From Spirometra erinaceieuropaei (Eukaryota > Platyhelminthes > Cestoda > Diphyllobothriidea > Diphyllobothriidae): a stretch of DNA of 64,000 bases. Positions 1 to 12,129 of the stretch are shown one piece after another. Location: contig CACRXP010000045.1 of the NCBI GenBank assembly GCA_902702965.1, positions 1,655,973 to 1,719,972 of the forward strand, read 5' to 3'. The notes beneath the pieces were generated by a model. It made no database searches. It worked only from the letters and a program-made list of their open reading frames with translations, and was not told where the DNA came from. Position numbers and translations under genes: made by a program. The first letter of the stretch is position 1; every line of letters starts with the position of its first letter.

Positions 1-2855
1 CTGCAGTTTTCCTCTTCGATGCTAAAGATTCACCACCCCACCTGTAAGCACACACTGAGAAGCCCGGCTACGTGGTTTAGTAACGATGGACGTCAAGGTA
101 AGGCAGACCAGGCTGTTAGGAAGTAGTGAGGATCTCAATGCAAACGATTTTCTCATGTTTTCTGAGAGCGCTGCTTACTGCCACCAGATATTTTCCGGAC
201 TTTCTAACAAAGCGGTTAAATTTTAGGCTGCAAATAACGCGAGTATTCAGTTCATTCAAAACGCGCTGGTGGGGGGGGGGGTGCACCCTCCCTCACTGAA
301 AGCAAACATGGCTAAAAGTCAAGTACTATGTATTCCATTTCTCAGTCTTTTGCATGGAAACAAAAAGCAACCATAGCACAACAACACAGCATATATACCC
401 TTCATGTTGGAGAGATAATTAAATCAGTTTCAGGTAGTAATTAGCTTAGTACTCTGACAACAAATATTCGTATTTGAGTAGTCTCGCACAAACGGTTGTC
501 GGATGAGTAAAGAATGCAGATATGCAATATAGCTTTACTGCTATTCATAACGTCTCACGTAGAACTGTACTATCAACGGAAGTTAGACGTTAACGTCGAG
601 GTTTAATGAGTCATTCGAGGCAGTGCATATTCTTTCCGTCCAACGAATCTCTTTCTTGTCCCCTCTACCCCACCGAACTGCTCTATTGGCATTCAAAAGC
701 GATTAGAATATTAGCGCCAGGGGTCTGCCTATAAAATCGCATAGCCATATGAGCAACTGCAAAACATCCAACTTGAATTGGTGACGTCCGCGCCTCAAGG
801 CCTAAGATAGCCTTTCAAATTTGATGACTAACAAATTGTTGAAATTTTGCTAGCGAAACACACTCCACAATTTTTCAACCTGAATACTCTGTGTGACTTT
901 CCGAAAAATGTGGATTACCTACTTGTTTTTTATTTCGAAGATGTGTTTTTTCCAGTCGCCTAGGATAAAGACCAAGAAGGACATCCTAATTATTATATAA
1001 CCACCCCCTACGTGGGACCAGGTTTATCTAAGACGCAGGATAATGGGGTGAAGGGGTGGACGGGGATTTCAGCAGATGACGCAACTCATTCGAATTTTTA
1101 GAAAAGGTATAACGCGGAGTTTTTTTACTTATACGATTGTCATTACAGAGAGACCTACGTGAAGAACGTACCCACAACGTCTGCACTGCATAGCATCGCA
1201 GTATCTTTAACCAACTAAGCTAAAAGAGACGTACGACCGTTCGGACTAAGCCATGGGTCCGTACGCCTCCTTTTAACTCCTCAGGACTCGAAAATGTGTT
1301 AACACGATTGTGCGAATTTAAGCAAAACACAAATACACCACTTCCATTTTATTTTGAAGCTGTACTCACTGGTGCTCTCGGCTGAAGACCAAAAGCAGTT
1401 CAGTATACAACTAAGTCTATTATGAACAGAGGGTGGTCCTCATGCACCACCCCTTGTAAAGTAGTATTGTTGTCATGGAAATCTGCCACAGTGAATCATT
1501 GGCCATGGATTTCATAGGTGTGGCAAATAATTTATGGCGACCCGAGAAGTCTTCTGCGTGACGGAGATTCTCATATGCGGTGGTTTCAAGCAGCTTGGTA
1601 ATGTCAGTCTAGGTCAACTGCGTTTGCTACTTCTAAAAACTGTATAGCTTCCTATGAAGTCAAGGTTTTAAATCTAAAGCTTTTCCCAAGTATGTGTATT
1701 AGAACCCAACGTATGCGGGGCCAGAAGAAGAGTAGGCTCCTCATTCGGATACTTGTGTTGTCAGCATTATAAATCATGCGTGTTGTGTACACTACTGACT
1801 CCTGGCTGTTCATGAATTTTGTGCGGTTTTCTCGCTGAAACTGGTGGATTTCGGCGCAGATACTCATATACGAGGGGGAACCCAAAAAAAAACGAGAATT
1901 GTTTTCCGTTGGTAAGTCAGTTTGCATTGCTGCGCTCTCCTTCTGGGTACGTTTCACTTTTCCTGATCAGTTAGCGAAGTTGCGTTCATGACAAACCATC
2001 GCAACAGACGGTCATTGTTTTGCCTTACCCCTTCCCAACGTCCTCGATGCTTCTTTAGCACTGTAAGTGAGACCAAATTTGAAGTCCATAATGCTTTATT
2101 CGTACGACGTCAAAGGGGTCGTTCACGTAAAGTTTGTCCCCCGTGGCACCCCAATGAACGACAATTACTATCTTATAGTGCTGAGGCGATTGTCTAAGGC
2201 AGGGATAAAAACGATCTGAATCCTTAAGATCGGGAGATTGGCTCTTTCATCATGGTAAAGCGCCTGACACACACAGTGTTAAAAATCCGCCTGTTTTCGA
2301 CGACATAACAAGGTTGTTTTACCCTTTACTCGCTCGGCCTAGCCCTCTGTGACTTTTTTTTCAAATATGAAAAAAACCTAAGGACAAAACGTCCACAGAA
2401 TGAAGAGGGGGTCAAGAATAAACCCTTGAGGGCTCGGCATTAATTAAATTGGACATAAAAACTGTTTCAAGTAGTGCAAAGCCCGTCGGAACAAATGCAT
2501 CTCACCTCATGGGCAGCATTATGAAGGAGTTAAGGTTTTTCAGAGGTTATCTGAAATAGAAGACTAAATGATTCCCGTTTTCTATCCCTCCCTTGTGGAC
2601 TATCAGACTGAGCCTACACAGCTTCATTCAGTCCGATTTACCCATCCCTCACTGTCACTGACTGCCTCCTCTCCTATCCCACCTCCCCTCACTCTATTCA
2701 CATACCCCGTTTGTATGAAGGGACGAACTGTAATCGATTGCACTTATCACTCACACGATCAGTTTGTACCTCGTTACCATGTAAATGTGCAGGCCCAGTG
2801 AGAATTTATCAAAAACACGCGTAAGCTCGCCAAATGCTCTTCCGAGCGTTTAAAA
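1..2855. other. Unassigned AT-rich DNA
   Basis: I see no recognisable gene, RNA or repeat here. The open frames are short (under about 105 codons), unrelated to any family I know, and overlap on both strands. There is a run of 10 or more G at about 271-281. It is probably intergenic or intronic. Confidence 0.5.
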
Positions 2856-2859
2856 ACTG

Positions 2860-4720
2860 CGCGATTTTAAACAGGTCAGAAATAAAAGTTCTGCCTTACT
2901 TCAGAAGAACAGGCAAAGCAATAGGGCACTGAGAATTCAAAACATTGTGGTTTTTAATGGACAATAAAAGCATGGCAACTGCCAGCGCGCTCGACCGCAG
3001 TATTCAGCAAAGCACTTCCTAAAAATTTCATCGAACTTCATGTTTTGCGCTGAAATCGTTTTTGCAGTCCGCTGACATTTACGATGAAGTTAGTGACCTT
3101 GTTCTGGTGGAAATCGGATAATTATTCATTTGTAAAGTATATATTTAAAAAAGCGACAATTTCCTGCAACAATTTCATGCTATACTGCCTACCGTCTAAG
3201 CACATTCCGCAGAATTTATCGCAACGCTTAAGGGGACAACATTCTTGAGGCCTACTATACGATCTGTTTGGTGTACTGTTTTGTTTAAAGGCACAGATAA
3301 TTTTCGAATGCTACTCGTTGCAACTCCTTTTTGCAGTATTTGTAAAAGTCACGAAATAACGGGTCGTTTATAAATCACATGTCTTTGGCGCAGGTGAAGT
3401 CTAGGGTAAGTGTTTGATTTATTACTAACGTGATCCCGCACAAAAAAATCTAAGCCCCTACAAGCAAAATCAAAAAACCCAGTTAGTGAGCAAATATTAT
3501 TTAACTCCTTCAATCCTTGTGTAGTGGACTGTGACCAGAATATGTACTTCAGCTGCATAACTGAGAAGCCTGCGTTTTCTGCATAATTTTGCCGCTTTTC
3601 ATACATTTAGGCCGTTGCAGGCTAATTTTACCTCATGCTACCTTTCCTCTGGCAAACATATTTTTAGACGAACGCGAAACGGATGTCAACCATCTGCATG
3701 TTTCTATTCAAAAAGTCACGCGATTGTCAATCGCTGTTGAAATCCTTGTTACTCGAATGTCTACCGCAAAAAGCGCAACACGTCTCTTTCACTTTTTTGA
3801 GAAGGGGGGGGGAGGGTTAGAAAGTAGAATTCGTAGTTTAGGTTTTTTGCTAATCAGCGCGTGCTAGCTTCATGCAAACTCGACGGACAATTTTGAGCAT
3901 TATTAGCAGAAAGCGACGCTGTCATTTGAGATACTGAAAAACACCGTTACCCTCCTTCTGCTGTAGACATGCGACTAAAGACCCAACCATGATGTCTGCT
4001 GATTTCATGTAACCAATCATCAATAGTTCACGGCACGTTCGTCAAGTAGTGTCTGGCTGTATTGGTGCCGACGGTACCTAAAAATCCCTATCAGTGCGTC
4101 CATGATGCTAACATCATTGATTACTCTCCACCCGGTAATAGCATTCAGTGACAAGTAGAAATTCGTGCACGTTGAGAACTGCTGCTGGCGTGGTCATGAC
4201 TAAGAAGGACGTTTGGGAACTAAACACTCGCATGTCGTTCGTGTAGTCATTAATTGCCCAAACACACCAGGCACTACGTTTTGGCCGTGAAGTCTGGAGG
4301 ACGTAACAGCGGAATATGCCTCCCCAATATGACCTACTGCCGGAGAAACCGTCAATCTCCATACGACCGGAGGACATTGCGGCTGTTAAGTCTCAAAAGC
4401 TGTAACAGCAGATCAAACACCGATAGCAGACAGCACAATGTCAAGTGGATTGGCGTAAACAAACTTTTAATAAGACGAAAGAGGGCAAACGGTGCGTTGA
4501 TCTGCTCAAGCTTCTTCCAAAATAAATGCCTAGAAAATCCGACATCCAACGCCTTTGAAAACATGTCTGCTAGCACTTTAGTGACATTGAAGTCGGCCTT
4601 GAGGTGCTGTGGGTTCATAATGGATCTTTCATTGAAAAGTAAATTTGGCAAACACTTATTTTTGACAACTCATCACCAGGCGTCTTGTGAGGAGTAAAGT
4701 CACGCCGTATTACGCGCACA
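2860..4720. repeat. Diverged tandem unit, copy 1
   Basis: This segment aligns by eye, in the same order and strand, with 4820-7250 and partly with 8885-12060. Shared landmarks include the phrase CATGTTTTGCGCTGA near 3040 and 5000, CGTTTATAAAT near 3366 and 5330, GATTGTCAATCGCTGTTGAAAT near 3722, and CTCCACCCGGTAATA near 4126 and 6687. The open frames inside it (for example 4254-4697 on plus) are not preserved in the other units, so I treat the segment as non-coding. Insertions and deletions separate the copies, so this is an old duplication. Confidence 0.6.
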
Positions 4721-4819
4721 CGATAAGTGACCTCGCCTTCATCTAAAAAACTTTTTAAGTTGGAAATCATGTTACGATTCAGTAAGCCGTGTCTAAGAAA
4801 TACATGAAGCTATTAATCT

Positions 4820-5866
4820 GAAAAGTACCGAACTGGTGATAAGCACATTCGAGGGAAAACAGACAAGGCAATGAAACACGTTGTCTACTGAGAGTTCGAA
4901 ATTCTGCGGTTTACAACAGACTCCATAAGAATGGGAAGTTCCAACGAGTTTGACCGCATTACCCAGAAAGCAGCTTCTTAGAATTTCCTCAAGATCCATG
5001 TTTTGCGCTGACCTTGCTTTTTGCAATCCGCTGAAGTTTACGCGAAAATTAATGACTTGCAGATGTTTTGATCGAAATCCTACAATCGTATATTTGTAAG
5101 GTATATATGAAGCCAGATAGCGACCATTTCTCTCGACCTTTTCGTGCTAGATTGTCTAAAACTTAAAAAAATTCCTAGCGATCTATCTGCAATGACCAAT
5201 AAAAATCACTCTTAAGGCCTAGTATATGATCAGTTTGACGTGCTGCCTTGTTTAAAAGCGCAGATAATTTTCGAATGAGGTTTGTTACGACTCGTTTTGT
5301 GGGTGTTTTGAAAATTGTAAACTGCTTAGTCGTTTATAAATAGCATTTAATGTTACGCAAATTAGCTCCATAAAAGCGTTTGGTTGTTTCCCAACACAAT
5401 TCCATACAAAAATCTAAAAAACCCAGCTAGTGTGTAAACTTGATTTAACTCTTTCAACCTTTGTGTAGTGAATTGAGGCCAGTACATGTGTTGTTTTACA
5501 TAATTCAGCCCGAGTTCTCTACTTCAGTTCGTCGTCATTTCCTTTATTTAGGCCGTTGCATTCTGCTCTAACATTTTGGCACCTTTCTAGCCGACCCTGA
5601 AACAGATGCCAACAGATGTATGTTCGTCTTCAAAAGCCACACGCGATTGTAAATCGCTGTTGAAATCTCTGTTGCTGTCATTCCTCCCGCGAAAAAAAAC
5701 AAACACAGGCCGGTTGCACGAATTTAAAGCTAAACTTATCTCCACAAAGGGCAACACGTATCTTCCCCTTCAGGAGGAGAGAGGGAGGAAGTATAGTTGG
5801 AAGGTTAGGTGGTCTACTTGTTAGTGCGTCACCACCACCACCACCACCACCACCACCACCACCACC

Positions 5867-5900
<34 letters not shown>

Positions 5901-7255
5901 TTGCCATTATCGTAACCGGGTGCGCGCTTTTTGCCAATCGGTTACCTCCAACTTTCCCGGGTGGACGTTTGTTGGCCTTTTTACTGTCATCCTTACAGCA
6001 ACTGAGCTAGAGCATTTTACCGAGGAATATCCTTGTTTGGCGTTGCTTCTACAAAATGAGCTATTACTTAAACTGCTGGCAAAATTTTTATTTCTAAACT
6101 GCCACTTACAACAACATTGGAAATAGACCATTTTATCGCATTCAGGATCCCAAAACTTCCCATCTTTTTTGTTAACGTTTTGACGAGTGTTTTCTGACTG
6201 TACTAAGGGCAACAGTACCTTGATGTCCCTGTCATTGCGTCAAAGATGTTCAAACTATTGAATTCTCCCTCCATATTGAGTCCCTATTTACTAAAGTTCG
6301 TAAATATCTTTATTACATTTGTCGTTTACGTTCCTACCACACACCTCAACCCTTAGTCTGGTGATTCATAGACGCCTGCAATCTTCCTCGTATCCTACAT
6401 TGCTCTCCTGTAATTTTGCCTGCTTTGCTCAAAAAAGATTTTTAAATTTTAAAACAAGTCCTCTGAATGTTCTCTTCTGCCGGTGGTATTTCTTGTTCCC
6501 CTTTAGTTGATATTATCCGCCAACGACATTTCAATACGGTCAAGCAATTTGCTGGTCGAATTCTAGATGATGCAGAATAATCTACTAACTTATTTACTGC
6601 CCATAGTGAATGGAGCCAGTTTTATGCTGAAAAGTTTGAATTTATAATTTCAAAATAAAGCGAATTCCCCCTCGCTCTCTGCTCTCCACCCGGTAATAAC
6701 ATTATGTTTCAAGTAGAAATTAGTGCACACTGGGAACTCTTGCAGTCGAGGTCATGACTATGAAGGATGTTTTGGAGTAAAAAACTCGCGTGTCCTTCGT
6801 GTAGCCATCAATTCCCAAAACGCAGTCGGCATTACTTTTTGGTCGTGTAGTCTGGAGGCCGTAGGTGGGGAATATGCCTTCCAAATACGACCTACTGTCG
6901 GAGAAACCTTTTATCTACATTTGACAGAAGAACATCACTGCTGTGTGGTCTCCAAACCTTAACAGCAGATGAAACACCGATAACAGACAGCAAAAAGTCA
7001 AGCAGGTAAGCGTAAACAAACTTTAAATAGAGCGAAAGTGGGTAAACTGTGCGCCGATCTGATCAGGTCTTATAAAAATGTGACTAGAAAATTTGCCAGC
7101 CAATTCCTTTGAAGGCATGTCTGATATCACTTTAGGAACATCGAAGGCGGCCTTGAGAGGCTGTGGGTTCAAAATAAATCCATCATTGAAAAGTCAATTT
7201 GAGAAACACGTGTTTTCGGTAACTCATCATCTGGCGCAAACAGTTACACAGAAAT
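4820..7255. repeat. Diverged tandem unit, copy 2
   Basis: Second copy of the unit seen at 2860-4720. It is longer, partly because a CAC/CAT microsatellite lies at 5830-5902. The phrase GTCATGACTATGAAGGA near 6752 matches GTCATGACTAAGAAGGA near 4193. No conserved reading frame is shared between the copies. Confidence 0.6.
5830..5902. repeat. (CAC)n(CAT)n microsatellite
   Basis: About 17 CAC triplets are followed by about 8 CAT triplets. It lies inside tandem unit 2 and is absent from unit 1, so it expanded after duplication. Its translation gives a polyhistidine frame that is not evidence of a gene. Confidence 0.95.
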
Positions 7256-7360
7256 TGAAAATATAAGAAGTTCACAGGATCTATATAAGGGGCTTGCGTG
7301 CTACTTACACTCATCGTTCACATGCCACACGCATGAGGAGGTCGGCGTGTTACAAAAAGT

Positions 7361-7940
7361 GGGGCAATGCGTGACCGATCTCATGAGATGTTGGCCGAAA
7401 TTCTGAAATGCGTCTTAGATTAGGAAGGATTACCTTATTGGGGTTGTAATAATGATAAGTATGCAGCATAAGTCTACAGCACTCCGGCCTCACCAAGATG
7501 TCGGCGTTTGGATGCACTCCTTTAAGACCTTTTGAAGAAACCGCACATTGTAAAAAATGACTAATTAAGTAGCATGCATTTTTTCTATTGATTTTCGATG
7601 GTCTGGTAAATTCAAGTATATTTTGTAAAAACATGCATAAAACTATGCTTTCTTTTACTCCTTTGGTAGAAAACCTTAATGTCTTGATATTTTATACCCG
7701 AAAAAGTGTATATTTGGGTTTTAAAGAGTTTCTAATTATGAGATTTTTAAGACCGTGCGATGTTTATGCATGCAAGACCGCACATGTCCGTTTACCAATG
7801 ATTCTCAAGAAATGTACAACACAGTCCGGATCCATTGCAAAATTTCATGAACTCTATGTGGTACCTTCTTAAATGCATATAGGAATATATGATTCTCCTT
7901 ACGCGGAAAGCATGTACGATGCACGCTTTTGAGCCGAATA
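7361..7940. mobile_element. Palindromic MITE family A, left half only
   Basis: It begins with CAATGCGTGACC, a variant of the family A end CAGTGCGTGACC, and follows the family A left arm through the phrase TTAGGAAGGATTACC to the centre. The mirror-image right arm is missing, so the copy is broken. Family A is defined from the intact copies at 12130-13081 and 20229-21219. Confidence 0.7.
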
Positions 7941-8884
7941 AGTAAATTCTAGGATGTTCGTATACTCAACTGGTCAGGTGAGCGTTTCCAAACTGCGCAT
8001 GATTGCAAAGGTTAAAAAATAAAAATTTGCCCTTGTTTCAAGCACCAGATCCCAAAACGTCGCGATTTTCCAGAAAATGTGTTTGTAAATGCTTTTTCTG
8101 TCTATGACAGATGTAAGATGACATGATTGGTATACAGGTAAAGAAGAACACTGTGAATGACACACCAGACTTCACCTTGAAAAATTCAGTTGGTGCTGGG
8201 TATTAGTGCCATTCGCAAGCAGGTGGGCAATGTCTGCCCACTATATACGCGTCTCAAAGTTGTTTCACTTAAATCTGTACAAAATCCATAACGATAAAAG
8301 TTACATGGTTTGTCTGACAAATAATCTCTTGCTTTAGTAAGTAGACTGGTTTAGGATCATCACTGACCTAGAGGCCATTTGAGTGTCTCAATCACGGTGA
8401 ATCGGGTGTCAGCCTACAGAAATATGAGCACGCAATCATCTGTGCACGTTTGCAGGAAAGAACATGTTCCGAATTAACTGATTGAAGGTCGTACAGGTCA
8501 CCACATAACACAATTCATAGCCTATTTCCTTTGGGAAGTCAAACGAATTAGGTCATTGGTGTCACTTAGCTAAGGTTCCCCAGGGCCTCGCTACCTACAG
8601 TTGCTGTTGCGAGTGGATCTGGTTTATGCTGGGAATCAGTGTACCATGGGAAACTAATCATCCATCTAATCGACACCGATGGATGATAGGAAATGGTAAG
8701 GCCGATTTACTTTGAAGTCTCAGATACTGTGCTGCAAAAACCATCACCATGGGCTCGTGCTTCAGCAAACAGTCATATTGAACTGCACCCGCTTACCAGG
8801 GGCTTCGCAACCAAGTTTAAAGCGCACCTGCGGCGTTTACTTTGAATAGCTGGGGGAAGGGCATCAAATTCCCCTGGATTTCTA
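7941..8884. other. Unassigned spacer
   Basis: No gene or recognised repeat was seen between the broken MITE and the third tandem unit. Confidence 0.45.
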
Positions 8885-10122
8885 CGTTTTATTTAATTTT
8901 TTAATGCAACGTAGCATATGCCTACCCGTATGATTACGATGCAGCGCATAAGAAAACAACATTCCTGAGACCATCTGTTCGACTTGACGCCTTGTTTAAA
9001 TGCCCAGACAGCCTGTGAGTGCGACTTGTTTTTCGCTGTATTTTCAAACGTGACGGACAAGTAATCGTTTATAAACAACATCTGGGGTAAATTAACTCTT
9101 TAAAGAGACTATAATTTTGTCCTAACTCGATCCCGCACAATCAAAGTCGAAAAATTCAGTCGTAAAACCAATGCGATTTCTCTCCTCTAACCCTTTTTCA
9201 TTTTTCATCGTTCTTTCCTTCATCTACGCAATCGCAGACTATTTTTAGCCGTTGAGTCCCTTCAACATACGAATCTATTTTTAGGCCATTGCGACATAGA
9301 CATCGACCGTTCGCAATGCTAGCATTCAAACATGGCAAATGATTGGCGATCTCTGTTTAAATCTCAAACGCCCACTTCTGCACTCACAAACTAAGCATTG
9401 ACAGCTTTTTGTGAAGTTAGAAATAGAAGTTTTTTCATCAGTAAAACCACATCTCTCCTTTCGGATGGGGGATTTCAGCCTGCCTGATTATTGGCGCGTA
9501 CTTGCCTCAGGAGTCAAAATCATAAACTGCTTCACATAAACTCGGCTGGCAATTTAGATTGCTGTAGAAGAAAGCAATGCTGACAGGCAGTGAAAGCCCA
9601 GACACGCTTCCCGCTGATCTCAAGCTTATTGATGACTAATTTCACGTTTGTCAAGTGGTTTTTGACAATACTATTGTTTATGCAACCAAAAACCCGTCCC
9701 GCCCACAATGTGCTAGGATTGAGTAATGCTCTCTAAGCGATGACAGCATCTATTAACCAGTTTGAAAGTCGTGAACTATGGGAAATTAGTACTCAAGATC
9801 ATGATTGAGAAGGGCTTTTCAGGGTTAAACAGTCCTACGTCCCTTAAAACGAAACAACCGCTACCTTGTGGCTTGCAAGTACAGGGAACCTATTGGAAAG
9901 CAATACGCAAGGTCATGATTGAGAAGGGCTTTTAAGGGTAAGACACTGCTGCGTCTCATAAAACGAAACGACTGCTGCTCAGTGACCACCTAGCCTAGGG
10001 GAACATGCTTCCCGAACAAAATCTACCGTGCGGGAAACCTTTTATCTCCATATGGCAAGAAGAACATTGTTGCTGTGCACACTTGACAATGGAAGTGAAG
10101 AGACGAGTCCCAGGAAGTAGTC

Positions 10123-10629
10123 TTGAAGAAGGAGACACGATCGCTAGGACAAGAGCTTTATTAGCCTGACGTTTCGGGTTTCTGCTCGAACCCATCATCA
10201 GAGACAACAACGGATACAGGTAGCTCATGCACCAGGGGCTGCAGTATTTATAGGATGCGGTCGCCATGCTACCTCATTCCTATGAACATTCACGGCTCCC
10301 CCCGTTCATCCGGGATCGTTGCATGTGGTGTGTTAATTGCTTGATGGCCGACGTTCGCGTCGTTAATTGCTGCAATTTTATCACGTGCGTTAGATGTTGG
10401 TGTGACGATGGCTCGACCATCTGACGCATCGACCCCGGTGTTGGGAAGAGTGTTCACTTGTGCGCTCCCCGCGTGGCCAATAACTCCGCCTAGGCGAAGT
10501 CTCAGCACCGAATATTGAATGGGAAGATCATTGCCCTTGTTAATAGACTGGGGGCCAGTAAACCATGATTAAAGTAGCTCCCGGCTCACTCGGTTGTCAC
10601 CTCTTGCGAGAATTTCGGCCTCATCGAAT
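10123..10629 (-). mobile_element. PLE family 1, left (inverted) copy of a head-to-head pair
   Basis: This is a 5'-truncated minus-strand copy of the Penelope-like element, nearly identical by eye to 11187-11692 on the plus strand. It carries the last codons of the GIY-YIG domain, the hydrophilic C-terminal tail and the 3' hammerhead motif. Reading outward it ends in CCTTCTTCAA. Its outer end is the element's 3' end and its inner end abuts the longer plus copy. In-frame TAA at 10571-10569 interrupts the coding region at the same codon as in the right copy. PLEs are known to carry pseudo-LTRs and partial inverted copies; this fits that habit. Confidence 0.85.
10164..10205 (-). ncRNA. Hammerhead ribozyme motif (PLE family 1, left arm)
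   Basis: On the minus strand the order is GTCT, CTGATGA, a GGGTT/AACCC hairpin, GAAAC, GTC, then AGGC. The GTCT and AGGC segments can pair as stem I (4 bp with one G-U). The core matches the hammerhead consensus CUGANGA/GAAA with expected cleavage after GTC. An unpaired T lies between the core and stem II, which I recall as usual for PLE hammerheads. Stem III is minimal, so activity may need a dimer. Confidence 0.8.
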
Positions 10630-10631
10630 AC

Positions 10632-11525
10632 GATGCGACAAATACGATGCAAGTACTGAATTTCAACAGCAACCACCCAATCAGCCACAAACGCAGTTGT
10701 GTAAGGACGCTCTATCAGCGTGTCGAAACTCACTGCAGTGAGCCGGAAGACAAGATCGCCGAACTACAATACCTCCGACGGGTATTGAAAGCCAATGGCT
10801 ATCCGCGTAACTTTGTCAACCGGTGCATACGCAAAAGGAACGAAAGGCCTAACCGCACGGACACCAAATCTTGGCGGGCGCTCCGGTATGTCAAGAACGT
10901 TTCGGAAGCTGTCGGCCGCCTTCTCGCACCACTTGCGGTTGGAGTTGCACACAGACCGGAGGCAACCACCAGGCGTCAGGTAATGAACCCGAAAGACCCG
11001 CTGCCACGGCTAGAAACGTCTGGAGTCGTTTATCGGATCTGGTGCAGTTGCGGACAAAGCACCGACGTCGGAGAAACCGGAAGACAGCTCCGAACAAGAA
11101 TGGCTGAACACGCTGCAGCGGTACGGAGAAATAACGCCAGCTCTCAAGTTGCGGCTCATTCTACGGGTTCCGGCTACACGTTCAAATTTGACGAGGCCGA
11201 AATTCTCGCAAGAGGTGACAACCGAGTGAGCCGGGAGCTACTTTAATCATGGTTTACTGGCCCCCAGTCTATTAACAAGGGCAATGATCTTCCCATTCAA
11301 TACTCGGTGCTGAGACTTCGCCTAGGCGGAGTTATTGGCCACGCGGGGAGCGCACAAGTGAACACTCTTCCCAACACCGGGGTCGATGCGTCAGATGGTC
11401 GAGCCATCGTCACACCAACATCTAACGCACGTGATAAAATTGCAGCAATTAACGACGCGAACGTCGACCATCAAGCAATGAACACACCACATGCAACGAT
11501 CCCGGATGAACGGGGGGATCCGTGA
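10632..11525 (+). pseudogene. PLE family 1 protein C-terminus: RT end plus GIY-YIG endonuclease
   Basis: A 199-codon open stretch begins without its RT catalytic core, so the copy is 5'-truncated. Residues 1-60 match the region after the RT palm in PLEs (LNFNSNHPISHKRS, then NGYPRNFVNRC). A GIY-YIG domain lies at about residues 127-160, with VVYRI and a CSCG cysteine pair. The second motif reads S-T-D-V-G where the copy at 48.3 kb has S-S-Y-V-G, so the usual tyrosine is Asp here. TAA at 11244-11246 replaces the Glu codon found in the 48.5 and 56.6 kb copies. Downstream the frame continues open to 11525 with a Ser/Asn/Asp-rich tail. In PLEs this protein copies element RNA and nicks the target; this copy cannot. 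Confidence 0.85.
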
Positions 11526-11692
11526 ATGTTCATAGGAATGAGGTAGCATGGCGACTGCATCCTATAAATACTGCAGCCCCTGGTGCATGAGCCACCTGTA
11601 TCCGTTGTTGTCTCTGATGATGGGTTCGAGCAGAAACCCGAAACGTCAGGCTAATAAAGCTCTTGTCCTAGCGATCGTGTCTCCTTCTTCAA
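11187..11692 (+). repeat. PLE family 1, right arm of inverted repeat
   Basis: Reverse complement of 10123-10629. Arms of about 505 bp are separated by a loop of about 560 bp holding most of the GIY-YIG gene. The few differences include the tail words DHQAMN here and GHQAIN in the left arm. Both arms end in the outward sequence CCTTCTTCAA. Confidence 0.9.
11610..11651 (+). ncRNA. Hammerhead ribozyme motif (PLE family 1, right arm)
   Basis: Core CTGATGA lies at 11614-11620, stem II GGGTT...AACCC follows one unpaired T, GAAA is at 11640-11643, and the predicted cleavage site is after C11647. GTCT (11610-11613) can pair with AGGC (11648-11651). It is identical by eye to the left-arm motif. In PLEs such ribozymes sit in the pseudo-LTR and self-cleave the transcript. 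Confidence 0.82.
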
Positions 11693-12129
11693 ATGCAGAC
11701 TTGAGTCTGTAGCAGCAGACCAAACCCTAATAGTATAGCGTACAGCAAAAAGTTAGGGATCAGTTTTGGCTTAGTCAAGTAGATAGGAGTAGAAAACTTC
11801 AAAATCGCCATAAGGATCAAAAGTGGGTAATCCGTATGCCCACTTAATCAGGCCTCTTCAGGATTCGCTTCTTAAAAAGATGACTAAACATTCTGCCAGC
11901 GGACTACTTTAAAAAATGCGCCTACAAGCACCTTCTAGACATTGAAGGCAGCTTTGTGAGACTGTGGATTCCGAATGCTTTTCTGCTGTAAGAACTGAGG
12001 TCCGCGCAATTTTGTGATGGTTTCCTAAATTTAACGAAAATCTCTCCTATCTGGGTACACGCAGGACGGAAGGCTCGGTCAAGTCAACTATAGCTGGACC
12101 GTTAAAAAAAACAAATAAAACCTGTACTA

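Larger units (their letters stand above)
8885..12060. repeat. Diverged tandem unit, copy 3, split by a PLE
   Basis: It matches units 1 and 2 in patches on both sides of the PLE at 10123-11692. GATCCCGCACAA near 9130 matches unit 1 near 3432. GAAACCTTTTATCT near 10035 matches unit 2 near 6902. GTAGCAGCAGACCAAACC after 11708 resumes the series. Two internal direct repeats share CATGATTGAGAAGGGCTTTT, at 9800 and 9914. This is the most decayed unit; the PLE landed inside it. Confidence 0.5.

Noticed and set aside
4254..4697. 147-codon plus frame as a gene
   Set aside because: The homologous parts of units 2 and 3 do not keep the frame, and the composition is ordinary for this DNA.
5809..6126. 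Polyhistidine protein
   Set aside because: It is a translation of the CAC/CAT microsatellite, with no homologue and no conservation in the sister tandem unit.
10290..11525. Two separate identical small genes facing away from each other
   Set aside because: They are the C-terminal tail of one PLE protein in the two arms of an inverted repeat, downstream of a premature stop.
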